Part shown: positions 21,001 to 35,394 of the stretch, piece by piece
How positions within the stretch are numbered: the stretch's first letter is position 1
How the letters are laid out: every line of letters starts with the position of its first letter
DNA from: Inonotus obliquus
Taxonomy: Eukaryota; Basidiomycota; Agaricomycetes; Hymenochaetales; Hymenochaetaceae
Length of the DNA stretch: 64,000 nt
Assembly (NCBI GenBank): GCA_032164295.1
Contig: JAJHTX010000002.1
Coordinates: forward strand, 1,240,001-1,304,000
Direction of reading: 5' to 3'
Made by a program: the position numbers and the translations under genes
Notes under the pieces: model-generated
Database searches by the model: none
What the model was told of the DNA's origin: nothing
The model's input: only the letters and a program-made list of their open reading frames with translations

Positions 21001-24000
21001 ATTCCTCACCTTGCCGAACAACGACCTGACCTCGTCGAGAACGTACGCCGCGCCCTTGCAGCCCCCGTTGAAAGTTCCGGTGTAGCCAATGTAACGCAAC
21101 TTCAGGGATTCCCCTCGGTGCTCAGTGTTGTTGACACTCAGCCAGCCTTCACATCCATCAAGCCGGATCCCTCGGAAGAAGAGGATTTCCAGACACCTCC
21201 TGAAGAGGTATCCGACAAGATTCTTTTCATTATCAATAACCTCGCGCCAAGTAATTTCGATTCAAAGCTCGCTGACATGAAGGAGCGTTTTGACGAGAAG
21301 TATGCGCGATGGTTAGCAGACTATCTCGTGGGCCAACGAATCAGTACCGAACCAAATAATCATCAGCTTTATTTGCGATTCCTCGACGCACTGAATAGCA
21401 AAGAGCTTGCGAAGTATGTCCTGCACGAGACCTTCGTCAAGTCTTCCACAATGCTGAACTCCGACAAAACGAGGAATTCGACATCCGAGCGGACGATTCT
21501 AAAGAACCTCGGGTCGTGGCTGGGCCAAATAACGCTGGCTAGAGACAAGCCAATCAAGCACAAGAATTTTGCATTCAAGGAGTTCTTGATTGAAGGGGCG
21601 GAAAGTGACCGTTTGATAGTTGCTATTCCCTATGTGTGCAAGCTCCTTGAAGGAGCCGCAAAGTCAAAGGCTTTCCGCCCGCCGAATCCATGGCTCATGG
21701 CCGTCGTCAGCCTCCTCGCGGAACTATACCACTTCGCCGAACTGAAATTGAACTTGAAGTTCGAAATCGAAGTCCTGTGCAAGGCTCTTTCTATTGACCT
21801 GGATACAGTTGAGGTCGCAAATATCCTTCGCAGTCGACCAGCCGTGGAGGCTCTGACTGGCCCCGGGTTGCCCGAGAACATACCGGACATAGATGCGCTG
21901 CAGATGGATAATTATGGTCACGCAGATGACGGACAAGTCATTCCCCTCGGCACAACCGGCACTCCAGATGCCGACAGGGCTGTTGGTGCATACATCGAGG
22001 AACTCTTAGCGAACCTAGCAAATTCCGTAATAATCAATTCCCAGTTAGGTCCTTTGATTACGAATCAGGCTTTCAAGCAAGCTATCCAGGAAGGAGTTGA
22101 TAGAGCTGTTCGCGAGGTAGATTCACATTGATTGGAGATGAGAACCTTAAGGTCTGACATTTTCCTTTTTAGATCATTCTGCCAGTCGTGGAGCGGTCAG
22201 TTACGATTGCCAGCATTACCTCTCGCGAGCTTTGCATTAAGGACTTTGCCTCGGAGTCTAATGAAGAGAAGTTGCGTGAGGCCGGACATATGACGTGCCG
22301 CAAACTAGCTGGTAGCCTAGCGCTTGTAACATGCAAAGATCCCCTGCGGACGAATATGTCGGCCCACATTCGGTCGTATCTCTTGGATCATGGTTTCACC
22401 GAGCAAATGGTATCCGAGCAGATAATCATAGTCATCGTCCAGGATAACATTGATATAGCTGCCGAAGCCATCGAAAAAGCTGCTATGGAACGAGCAGTCA
22501 GAGAGATTGACAACGCACTTTCGCAGTCCTATGCGGCCCGCAGGCGTCATCGGGAGCTCCGTCCTGGTCAAACCTTTTGGGATCCGCTCGCCGTTCAAAG
22601 TGCCTTCATTGCTACCTTGCCTGATCCTTTACGTATCAAGCCGAATGGACTCCAGCTTCAACAGCAGCGTGTTTACGAAGAATTCGGTGGGTTACAAGGT
22701 CTTGATTCATATCCAGATTCCGGATCTGACAAGTTACTCAATGAAGGTCTTGACAATAAACGACGCCCTCCTCTTCAACCCCCTTCCAGAATGCAGTACG
22801 CTCGTGGAGATGTCTTCCATCAATCTGGATACCCTTCCGCCTCTATACCCGACCATCGAGTCGTTGCCGCCAACTCGTCTTTGGTGGCGCAGGAACAATT
22901 TTCTGTTCGTGCTCTTTTCTCTTTTCTCATAGCTTCGACAGACCTCATCATGCTTTTTACAGCTTCTAATCCAAAAACTGGAGGCACTTCTTTTAGAGAC
23001 CCCCTTCGCCACTCTTGCTCTTGTCCCTCCTAACCATGAAGTCCGAACCATTGTCCACCGAATCCTTGGCTTGGCGGTTGAGGGCGGTGATATATTGCGG
23101 ACACCGTTGCTGATGTCTCAGAAAATTGTGCAGCACTTGTACAAGACTCCTTCACCACTTGGCCGAGAAATTTATGTAGCATTGTTGGACCAGCTATGCC
23201 AATCCTTCGAGGAGGTTGCAAAGGAAGCTATTAACTGGTTGATTTCTGCGGAGGATGAGGTTCGTGTTATCGCTCTATTTTCTCAGATGCGAGAACTGAC
23301 TTTTCTTAAAGCGTAAATTTAATGTCCCGGTCACAGTCACGTTGTTACGGAGCCATCTAATCACACCGACAGATGAGGATCTACAGCTTGCCAAGTGGTT
23401 GTATTCCAGTGCCAATGCTCGTCCGAATCTGCAAGACTTTGCCGCGGGCCTTATCCGAGAATGCCTCACCAGCGAACCGCCTATCGGAACACAGCTTCAA
23501 TTCCAATACACGCTCGATGCTCTGGCACAACTAATGCGGGCTAACAAGGCTACAGAATCGTTCGTTCTTTCACAATGCTTCAGGGAACTTCATGCACACT
23601 TACATACATATCTATAGTGTCGTTAGACTGCTCACCGACATAGCTGGACAGCCGGTTCAGGCACCAGCTGAAACTGCTCCTACTGTCGTCCCACCGGAGA
23701 AGCAAGAAACAGATCAACTCCAGACGGTGTTGCTGAAGCGTTTTCAGCAATGGGTCTCGATATTCCAAGGGTCGTCCAACCCGGAGAAGATGTTCGTACA
23801 GTATGTCACCGCTCTTTCGAAGCAGGGGATCCTCAAGGTGGAAGACATGTCCTCGTTCTTCTTCCGAGTCTGCGCGGAGTCGAGCATTTCTCACTACACA
23901 AAGAGTATCGCCGTTGGTGACTCCGAGAATGCTTTCCTCGCTCTGGACGCAATGTCAAGGCTAATAGTCTACATCATAAAGTACCACGGGGATGCTTCTG

Positions 24001-25305
24001 GTGCTAACAACCTGCAAGCGAAGGTTCATTATTTCACGAAGATACTTTCGATCATCGTCCTTGTCGTTGCCAATAGGCACGAGGAGCAGGGTTCTTCATT
24101 CCAGCAAAAGCCGTTTTTCAGGTTCTTTTCGAGCCTGTTGAGCGATCTTCACAGCCTGGAACAGCAACTCGGCAGCGTGTACTTCCACCTGTTGATTGCT
24201 CTGAGCGACACGTTCAGCTCCTTGCAGCCGGTGTACTTCCCAGGATTCGCATTTTCCTGGATGACACTCATTTCGCATCGTCTCTTCATGCCCAAACTAC
24301 TCCTTTCCGACAATCGTGAGGGATGGTCGGCATTCCACAAGCTCCTCCTCTCCCTGTTTAAATTCCTGTCTCCTTTCTTGTCCTCAGCTAGAATGTCTCT
24401 CGCATCACGCAACCTCTACCGCGGTGCTCTGCGCCTCCTCCTAGTCCTCCTTCACGATTTCCCTGATTTTCTTAGTGAATACTACTTTTCCCTCTGCGAC
24501 ATCATACCGCCGCGCTGTGTTCAGCTTCGGAATGTCGTTCTTAGTGCATTCCCTGCCTCTATTACACTACCGGACCCTCACCTGCGCAACATCAAGTTCG
24601 AGTCCATTCCTGACATGGGCCCGATTCCTCCGGTTCTTTCCGACTTCTCCCTCCTCCTCAAAAATGGTGACATAAGGGGCCACCTTGACCAATGCTTAAT
24701 GAATCGCGTTTCCCAGGCTACCTTGGTGGCGGTGAAGGAGCGTCTTCGCCTACCGCCTGGGACGGGTGACGAGACGTACAATGTTTCTCTCATGAATGCT
24801 GTTGTTATGTATATCGGTGTCGCTACGGTCGTTCAAGCGAAGGCGCGGAGCGGTACACCGATATTTGTTCCAGCCGACCCAGGTGTGGTCGCCCTCACCT
24901 ACCTGGCATATAATCTCGATGCAGAAGGTATGTGTTATCCTGCACCTTATTTGGAATGACTAACTAATAAGACAAACTACTCGAATAGGCCAACACCACT
25001 TAGTTGGTTCGATGGTCCTCCACCTCCGGTACCCGAATGCGCATACGCACTGGTTCTCTTGTTTGCTGTTGTACCTCTTTGAGCATGCGAAGGACGACCG
25101 CTTCAGAGAGATTGTGTCTCGGGTGCTACTGGAGCGCTTCATCGTACACCGCCCTCATCCGTGGGGTGCCCTCCTTACATTCATCGAGCTCTTGCGGAAT
25201 CCGAAGTACGATTTCTGGAACAAGGAATTTGTGCACATCGCACCGGAGGTCGAGGCCATGCTGAATAATGTCCGTCATAGCCTACTCATCGCTTTCGGTG
25301 CGTAG
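18099..25305 (+). CDS. NOT1: CCR4-NOT complex scaffold subunit NOT1/CNOT1
   Basis: Eleven exons (18099-18236, 18430-19064, 19124-19349, 19409-19873, 19938-20407, 20463-22116, 22173-22904, 22963-23259, 23312-23559, 23618-24927, 24989-25305) sum to 6492 nt, giving 2163 aa with all phases consistent. NOT1 is the scaffold of the cytoplasmic deadenylase complex. N-terminal HEAT repeats are followed by the MIF4G-like domain that docks CAF1 (around residues 980-1100: TILKNLGSWLGQITLARDKP). Next comes the CAF40-binding DUF3819 helical bundle (about 1180-1320: NLANSVIINSQLGPLI..VERSVTIASITSRELCIKDFA), then the long C-terminal NOT1 superfamily domain binding NOT2/NOT3-5 and ending FVHIAPEVEAMLNNVRHSLL. 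The first intron is long (193 nt). The intron at 22905-22962 was chosen because it joins VAQEQFS to LLIQKLEALL in frame; other donors nearby give poorer joins. Confidence 0.94.
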
Positions 25306-25732
25306 CTGGCTCGGGGATCCCTGGAATTCGCCTGTTGTTTCTTAAACCCTAGTCATAGAAGTAATATTGTTCATGATGAGCTGTGATATTATTCTTGACC
25401 TTGCTTTCATTGGTTTTCTTTTTTCCCTATTTTTCATCGGTAGTCTCAGGCTTTCTCTGTTCCCGTACACTGCACATTGTATTGTATCAAGTATCGTAGC
25501 GTATCTTTTTCCAGACTGAATGAAGATTGGTGATGTATATTTTTAGGTTGTAGATTTTTGTGAGCGTGAAAGTCACGACGCGTCGATCAGCAACTACAAC
25601 CTGTAAATCGCGCGTGGTTACCAGCCTCCGTTTACCAGAATCACAGACACCGCGTCTTACCGTGAACAGCGTGCAGCGACGACGACGACAGTCTTGCCAG
25701 GAACACTCGTCACCTTTAACAGAGCTTCTGCC
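25306..25732. promoter_or_regulatory. Intergenic region between NOT1 and the HOOK gene
   Basis: 427 nt between genes in the same direction: NOT1 3' UTR, then the HOOK promoter. Nothing else recognised. Confidence 0.45.
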
Positions 25733-28700
25733 ATGGCAGAAGACCAGAAAGAACAAGATGCCTTCCTTGCGCTTTTCTCGACTTTCGACTTGGATAAGGA
25801 GGTAGTCTCTGTCTCCGACCTCAGCGACGGAGCACCGCTACTAGCCGTTCTTCGGGTCGTGTACGTCCTATTATTCATGCCATTGCATTACTCCGCTGAA
25901 TCTATGTCGACTCAGAGATCCAGAGTACTTCCGCTCTTCACATCCGTCTACGCAAGGAGGTTCCGATAACTGGGTCCTTCGCTTCTCTTCACTTAAGCGT
26001 CTCTATCGTCTCATGACTCAATACTACGCCGACGTTCTCCATCAGCCAACCAGTGAAATAGACGTCCCGGATTTACAGGCAATGGCAAAAGATCACGACC
26101 CAGCAGCCACATTAGCGATGTGTAGGCTGACAATTGCAATTGCCGTACAGAGCGCGAGCAATCGGGAAATTATAGACAAAATTCAGGGTCTTAGTCAGGA
26201 GGACCAGCATTATCTTATGAAAGCTATAGAACAGGTGCGTGTCTGAATCATTGTCTAGTATAAAAGATATTCTAATTCAGTGTCTTGAAGTCCATGTCGA
26301 GATTGAAGCGCGGTGACACTAGTCCTTTAGTTGGGTCCGGAAACATGAACGAGTCAGTTTTGAGTATCAGGCTCCTTTCCTCTGAATCGCACTAATATCA
26401 TACAGTGATGACCACTACTATCAGATCCAGACGGAACGTAGCCGCATACTGTCAGAGAAAGACACATTAGAGGGCGTTTACAGGACTTTACTAGAAGAAC
26501 ATCGAACGCTTCAAACCAACTATGACGACGCCATCGCCGAGAAAGAAGAAGTTATATCACGATTGCAAGAGCTCAATCGCGAAAGGGACGATCGGAGGAA
26601 CGAGAAGTCGGATAATATCATGCGTGGTGAGATTGATAGGTTAAGGACTGAACTGTAAGTGGTATCCCACTGTACACGATTTATGAGGCTGACTCTGGAG
26701 AAGTCAGAAGAGCGAGGATAACTTAAGCATGGCTGAAACTGAGTTGGAGAGACATCGTCGTCTTGTTGAAGATTTACACCATAAACTGGATGAGCTTCAA
26801 GTCCAGGCTGATGAGGCTGTTAGACTGAAGGACCAGGTTGATGAGTGAGTATGGATATTCTGGTTTCATTTTTACTAATTCTTAGATTCGCTCCCTGAAA
26901 AGATATCGACATGCTGCCGAAAAATTGCAGAAAACCGAGAATGTGATGGAGAAATACAAGAAGAAGCTTGAAGAAAGCGCCGATTTGAGAAGACGCATCA
27001 AAGTAAGATTCCCTTCCGCCCATGGCATATCACTAGATGACTAATGTAGCTCCATCATAGGCTCTTGAAGAACAGAACGCATCACTCGTCGACAAGAACG
27101 CTTCCCTTGAGGAAGAGTATCGAAAAGTCTCCGCCTTCAAGCCCCTTCTTGAGTCCTACAAATATCAGATTAGCGATCTGGAAACCAAAGGCGCCGCGAA
27201 GAACAAGGAAATAGACAGCTTGAAGTTCGAACTCGACCAAGCGCGAACACTTCTGAAAATTTCTGCTGAGGAACGGCAGAAAGACAGCGAAGCGTTAGAA
27301 TTGTACCAGGAGCGTGTCAGGGAGCTTGAACTAATGTCTGTGCGACCTATAAGCAAGCCTGTGCCACGATCAGGGAACGATGATTCGGTCGAGGAGCTCG
27401 GAGAACCGCTGGCATCGCCCAGTCAGGATGAAGATGCTACAAGTCATGGGCTCGGCGGTGAACTTGATGATGCTCTGTCTGGTCGGACGACTACAGATCT
27501 TAAGCTTGAGATCCGACGGCTCAAACGCGAACTTGAAGCAGCACGGTCGAATCAGGCGGACTCGAGTCGGCTACTGGTACTTGAAAATCTTCTCGATGAT
27601 GCCAATCGCATGAAGGCACGATATGAAGCCGATTATCTTGCTGCTCACCGTGAGAAGTTGGTATTACAAAAGGATCTTGAAGAAATCAGGAGTGGCAAGT
27701 CGTTAGGCGATGGGTATGATTTAGCTTGTACATTAAATACTATTCACTGCTTACTAGTTACGTTTGACGTATAGCGCCGAGGCAGCTATCGCCTTAAGGC
27801 AACGGCTGAACGAGACTGTCGAGCAGCTCGATACGCTCAGGAAGGACCATGCTGAACTTGAGGTCAACTTCCAGACTCAATCAAAGGAGCTGACCATTGC
27901 TAAATCAGACTGTGCGTAATATGAAAAATTCGTCCTAGTCGTGCTGTTGACATGCTTCGCTGCAGTGAATCTCGTGAACAAGGATCAACTCGAAATTTTG
28001 GGCGCTCTTCGCGAGTCGGTTAACGAGGACAAGGCAGCTCTTGAGGTCGAAGTCGAAAAGCTGCAGAATCAAATCAAGGAACTCTCGGACAAGAACAAGA
28101 TGCAGCTCGAACAGATCAATGGGCTATTGCTAGAGAAGATTTCGCTTCAATCAGAGGGTATAGGTCAAAGGGAGAAGATGCTAGAGAGAGAGCGGAACTT
28201 CAAGTGAGTGACTAATTCATTGATCTGGGGATGGATCATTGCTGAATGTATCGCAGCGATTTACGAGTTTCAATCAACGGCAAGGATGTGCCTGAAGATG
28301 TGAAGGCTCGGTTGCTGAAGCTACACGAGGAGAACATCACGCTCAAAGAGCAGCTATCGACAACTCAAAGTAAGCTGACGAAAGCGAAGGCCGTGAGCAT
28401 GCTTCTGTCCGTTTGCGTGGCATTCGTCGCTGAAGTGTTTTCCATCTCAGTTCATCAAGCAACAGGACAAGCTCTTCCGAGCGGAGAATGCACGCTCAAA
28501 TGCCGGATCACCTGTAAGTCCTGATCCAATTTTCTATGAAACACATTCTGAAGTCGTCCGTAGGGCATGTCCGACGATCTTGAGGCTATCTCTAGGCCAC
28601 AGATCAAGATATATGAAGACGAAATAGATCGATACAAGGCTAGTTTTCGACTCTCTTCTCGTCGCCTTCGATTCTGATCTAGTGTATCTTGAGTAGAAAA

Positions 28701-28945
28701 CGATTCAAGAGATGCAGACCCGGTACGACAGGGAACAACGATATATGCTGAGCGTCGTCCAACATTTTGGCGATCAAAGATCAACGGAGCACCTCGCCCT
28801 GCAAGGCCAACAACAGAAATTCGGCCCTACAAGCTGGCTAGCTCAACAACGTAAGAATGTAAGGCCATTCATCTTTGCTTCACGATTTCTCTTGATTTTG
28901 TTAATGCGGCGATTGAAGATGGAGCAGTTACTACCCGGACGATAG
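25733..28945 (+). CDS. HOK1: HOOK-family dynein-early endosome adaptor
   Basis: An N-terminal globular HOOK domain (calponin-homology-like) is visible as FLALFSTFDLDKEVVSVSDL, DPEYFRSS and LKRLYRLMTQYYADVL. It is followed by long coiled coils rich in Leu/Glu/Lys heptads and a conserved C-terminal EHLA..SWLAQQR segment. In Ustilago (Hok1) and Aspergillus (HookA) this protein links early endosomes to dynein and kinesin-3. About 13-14 exons; the first eleven are 25733-25860, 25916-26234, 26291-26352, 26406-26654, 26701-26844, 26903-27002, 27061-27713, 27775-27911, 27966-28203, 28257-28392, 28451-28513. The join after 28564 is uncertain: a weak GT (28643) or GC (after AAG at 28638) donor pairs with an AG near 28709. 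A last in-frame 60-nt intron (28859-28918) is optional. Predicted length is about 827-847 aa. Confidence 0.88.
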
Positions 28946-29370
28946 TGGCATACGACAGTCATGACTTTTTTGCATCATTCGTAATGGATCTTACTGGATA
29001 TACCCTATGCTTCCTTCACTATTGGTGTTTCCCACCGGTTGTGTATTGGTAATATGTTCAAGCTCATAGACTGGAGCGGTATAATACAACCCAAAGACAT
29101 GTTAAACATCTCAATGATGCTCTCTTGGACCTTTGAAACGCCTGATCGTTAAAGCATAAATTATTCTGACTGTGAACGCGAGACGATTGAAATTCGCTGA
29201 GTCGGAACCACTTACGAAATGTATAAGCACGTGACCAAGCGCAGCTTGCGAGCTCATCATCGCACCGTCGTTACCCACCAAGGACTACACGCAGCGTCAC
29301 ACACAACTCTCAACCGTCAGAGCACGAAGTTTCTCCGCATTCGGTCTCTCTTTCTTTGACATATTCCGCA
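28946..29370. promoter_or_regulatory. Intergenic region between HOOK and CDC50 genes
   Basis: 425 nt holding the HOOK 3' flank and CDC50 promoter. No gene, RNA or repeat seen. Confidence 0.45.
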
Positions 29371-30781
29371 ATGGGCCTCTTCAATCGACGAGGGAACAAT
29401 GGCAACGATTCTGATGACTCTAGCTCAGAACAGCAGCCAAAGAAGAAGGCTGGCTGGCGCAGACCCGCAAGTGCGTACTGAATAAAGCACATCCGTATGG
29501 TGTATCTGACGGAACATCTTTGCTGTAGATACCGCATTCAAGCAGCAGCGACTAAAGGCCTGGCAGCCTATCCTGACACCCAAGACAGTCTTACCCACTC
29601 TCTTCCTCATCGGTATCCTCTTCGGGCCCATAGGCGGTCTGCTCCTTTGGGGCAGCAGTCTCGTCAGCGAAATCACTCTCAATTACACTGACTGTGACGA
29701 GCTTTCATCCTCCTCCGCCTCTGAGCCTCAATTCAGCAACATGCGCTCATTCAATTATCGTCTCCGCTCACGAGACTCTGGTCTCCGATTCAGCCCTCCA
29801 CAATATGCGTTTGTGAACGAAACAGGAGAACACACTTGCATTTTGCAGTTTGAGATTCCTGCAGACTTGCCACCGACGGTTCTTTTGTATTATAAGCTTA
29901 CGAACTTTTATCAGAACCACCGTCGTTATGTGAAGAGTCTGAATACGAATCAACTCAGAGGCGATGCGGTGTCGGCTGATTCTGTAAGGGATAGTGATTG
30001 CAGCCCAGTTGCTACTGATGGCGATGGAAAAGTTATCTGGCCTTGCGGGCTCATCGCCAACTCGATTTTCAATGGTCCGTCATTGACTGATCTTGGCCTT
30101 TCTGCTGACTGATGGCATTTTGTTACTATCAGACACAATATCCAACTTGAAAGCGGTCCCTGGTGATGGGGACGCCTCTGATTATGACTTCTCCTACAAA
30201 GGCATTGCATGGCCGGGTGAATCGAAGAAGTACTCCGAGAGACCTGGATACCCCCTTGACCAGATCGTTCCACCTCCTAATTGGGCTCTACGTTTCCCTG
30301 ATAATTATACCGAAGAGAACTTACCCAACCTCAAGGAAGACGAGCAATTCCAGAATTGGATGCGTACGGCAGGGTTACCGACTTTCACGAAGTTGTATGG
30401 GCGGAATGATGATGAAACACTTAGGGCGGGGACATATCAGTTGAATGTTACTATGAGTAAGTTTGGCTCGATTCGTTTCTGGGGAACTAAGTGGAATATT
30501 GAATGCTGTTTCAGACTACCCTGTGAAGTCGTATAGCGGTACCAAGTCTGTCGTTATCACAACGGTGTCGTGGATGGGTGGTAAGAATCCTTTCCTTGGA
30601 TGGGCGTATGTTGCTGCTGCTGGGACTTTCATCCTTCTCGGGGTTGCTGGACTCATTAGGCATCTTGTCAAACCAAGGTATGAACTTCCGTGCCCTGTAG
30701 GTCTGTCTACGAGGATACTCATCATGCTCGTTTTCACACAGGCGCATTGGTGACATGTCGCTACTCTCATGGAGTCGATGA
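29371..30781 (+). CDS. CDC50: CDC50/LEM3-family P4-ATPase (lipid flippase) beta subunit
   Basis: Five exons (29371-29470, 29529-30074, 30133-30456, 30515-30677, 30742-30781) encode 390 aa. Topology is that of the CDC50 family: a short cytosolic N-terminus with NTAFKQQRLKAWQPILTP just before transmembrane helix 1 (LFLIGILFGPIGGLLLW), a large lumenal/extracellular ectodomain, and helix 2 near the C-terminus (LGWAYVAAAGTFILLGVAGL). The ectodomain contains YYKLTNFYQNHRRYVKS, the C..PCGLIANSIFND signature, IAWPGE and NYPVKSY..G..VVITTVSW. The family is required for ER exit and activity of Drs2/Dnf-type flippases. The tiny last exon encodes only RIGDMSLLSWSR and stop. Confidence 0.95.
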
Positions 30782-31008
30782 TCATTTCTAGTCAACCATA
30801 CCCTTTGCGGGCTCTGCGACGATCCTCTTATGCTCTTACTTTTACACTTTTATCTCTTTACGTTGTTCCTTTCTAGTATTTATTTGCTTCTAACTTGCGT
30901 TGATTAGAGGAGGGTGGGACATTTGTTCGTTAGTTACTCGATAATCAAACTATATGCAATATCTAGTTGAGTTCTAAGTACATTTCTGTGTATGATTGGT
31001 GGGTGACG

Positions 31009-32978
<1,970 letters not shown>

Positions 32979-35036
32979 ATGGCTCTAGCAAAACACGTGA
33001 ACCCGGACAGGCTCCTCCAAGAAGCTAGAGACAAGAAGGCTAAAAACCATGCTCATCATCTCACAAAGACAGACCCTACCAGTTCCGCATCTGCCTATGG
33101 TGCGCGATACGGTACCACTCCTCTGCCAAAGTATAAGATTCCCACAAAGGTATGTAACCGTTTTGGTCTTGGTTCTCTCCCGCTGAGTGCTTTCGCAGGG
33201 TGCAGATGCAGAGGCCGCATACCAGCTCATTCATGATGAACTGTCCCTTGATGGCTCGCCACTACTCAACCTTGCTTCCTTTGTTCATACGTGGATGCCG
33301 GCCCCTGGGGATAAGCTGATGCAAGAGAACATGTCCAAGAACCTCATCGATCAAGATGAATATCCCATGACCCGTAAGCTGTCACCAAAGTTAGAGTGAG
33401 CGCATATATCTGATTCTTATATTGACAGAGATGATCCATGAGCGCTGTAAGCTTCGGGATCTACTTAGATACCGTAACTTGTGCTTACTATATGCGTAGG
33501 CGTCTCTATGCTTGCGGATCTATGGCACGCCCCCAATGGAAAGCAAGCCATTGGAACAGCCACCACAGGCTCTTCGGAAGCCATTATGCTTGGAGGTCTC
33601 GCCATGAAGCGCATCTGGCAGGAAAAGCGGAAGGCCGCTGGTACGAGCATCCATGAGCCCGGTCCCAACATTGTTATGGGCGCGAACGCGCAAGTTGCAC
33701 TCGAGAAGTTCGCTCGCTATTTTGAAGTCGAAGCTCGTCTGGTCCCTGTCTCCGTGGAAAGCAAGTACCGTCTTGATCCCAAGAAAGCAATGGAGTATAT
33801 TGATGAGAATACCATCGGTGTATTTGTTATCTTGGGCAGTGAGTGCGCATATATACTGAAATCTTTAGTTTCTGAACGCACTTCCAAGGCACGTACACTG
33901 GTCACTACGAACCGGTGAAAGAGATGTCCGACCTACTCGATGAATATGAGGAGCGCACCGGCCATCATGTTCCCATTCATGTCGATGGTGCATCCGGTGC
34001 TTTCGTTGCTCCATTCGCCACCGTAAGTAGTTCAAACTTCGTAAAGAGCAGCTGACAAAGAACCTCGTCCTCCAGCCTAAACTCGCTTGGGATTTCCGTC
34101 TCCCCCGTGTTGTCTCCATCAACGCTTCCGGACACAAGTACGGACTTTCCTACGTCGGTGTCGGATGGGTCGTCTGGCGCGACAAGAAGCACCTTCCGAA
34201 GGACCTTATCTTCGAGCTGCATTACCTTGGCTCCATCGAATACAGCTTTTCACTCAACTTCTCGCGTCCTGCAGCACCAATTATTGGACAGTACTTCAAC
34301 TTCGTACACCTCGGATTTGAAGGATACCGGCGCGTTGCACTCACGGACTTGCGTAATGCTCGAGTATTCGCACGAGCACTTGAAAAGAGCGGGTACTACC
34401 ACGTTTTGAGCGACGTCCACCGTTTTGCAGACGGTGGGTCGAGCGTTATCGAGGGCGCTAAGCATGCTGTGGGTGTCGCAGATGAGGAAAATGTCGAGGT
34501 TAGTATTGTTTCTGACTTGTTTCAACTCTTGCTAATGATCCATCATCAGAACTATATTCCGGCTTTACCTGTAGTTTCCTTCCGATTCTCAGACCAGTTT
34601 AAGGAGAAGTTCCCGAACGTCCAGCAGAAGTGGATGCAAACACTCCTACGTTCGAAGGGATGGTAAGATCAACTGTTGGTCTTCACTTTGGTATTCGCGC
34701 TGAGCCTGCTTTTGAAGGATCGTGCCCAACTATGAGCTCGCTCCAGGCTTGCAAGACATCGAGATTCTGCGCGTCGTTGTACGAGAGAATTTCTCTGAAG
34801 TGGTGCGTCGTTATCTTGCCCCTCATTTTGCTATACAGCTTTTCATCGTTGTTCTTCAGCTCGTTGACCGCCTGGTGACTGATATCGTTGAGCTCACGGA
34901 GAGTCTCATGAAAGACAGTTCCCCGGCACATTCGCTCAGCGTACTGGGTTCGGGTAGTGCTGCTCGCCGCGGGAACGGCAAGCTCGAGGTGGGATCGGGT
35001 TCTGAGCCTTCTGGCACGTACGCAAAACAGTGCTAA
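32979..35036 (+). CDS. GAD1: Glutamate decarboxylase (PLP-dependent)
   Basis: Converts L-glutamate to GABA and CO2 in the cytosol, feeding the GABA shunt. Eight exons (32979-33149, 33199-33373, 33429-33446, 33500-33838, 33889-34022, 34076-34498, 34550-34662, 34718-35036) encode 563 aa. Group II decarboxylase landmarks: [42 protein letters not shown] and the PLP lysine in [10 protein letters not shown] (about Lys300). A final block [22 protein letters not shown] is followed by a low-complexity tail. Exon 3 is only 18 nt and completes the MIHERC motif. Typical GAD length is 460-560 aa. The C-terminal tail does not show an obvious Trp-based calmodulin-binding motif like that of plant GADs. Confidence 0.95.
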
Positions 35037-35394
35037 AAGACCGAGCACGCATATCGAACTGGTTTGGCTCATAAATAACAAACGAACGGAAAGAAAAGTT
35101 GCAAGATTATTTGTACCCAAAAAGTTGCTCATGTGAAACGGGTCATCATTCACGACTACAAGGTGTTGTACGCGAGGAAGAATACCAATGTGATTAATAC
35201 GAACCCATGAAACAAAACCTTTTTCTACAATCAAAGTGTGAGTGTGACTCGAGGTGATTGGCGTATATCACACGTGGGCATGTGAGGAAGTAAGAAGGAA
35301 ATACCATTTTCTAGAGGTCTCCATCTGGATCGTGTGTGAGCATGAATATTCGCCTCGTCAGATTTGTAAATCTATATCACGAGTGCTCCAATCT
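35037..35394. other. Convergent intergenic region (GAD / P450 array)
   Basis: 358 nt between the GAD stop and the stop of the first P450. It marks the border between the mostly single-copy region and the P450 array. No repeat or transposon end seen. Confidence 0.5.

Noticed and set aside
22741..22932. Alternative NOT1 frame (SSINLDTLPPLYPTIESLPP) suggesting a 45-nt intron at about 22745
   Set aside because: It looks Leu/Pro-rich and protein-like, but it cannot rejoin the downstream exon with good sites and phase as well as the uninterrupted exon to 22904, which yields VAQEQFS-LLIQKLEALL.
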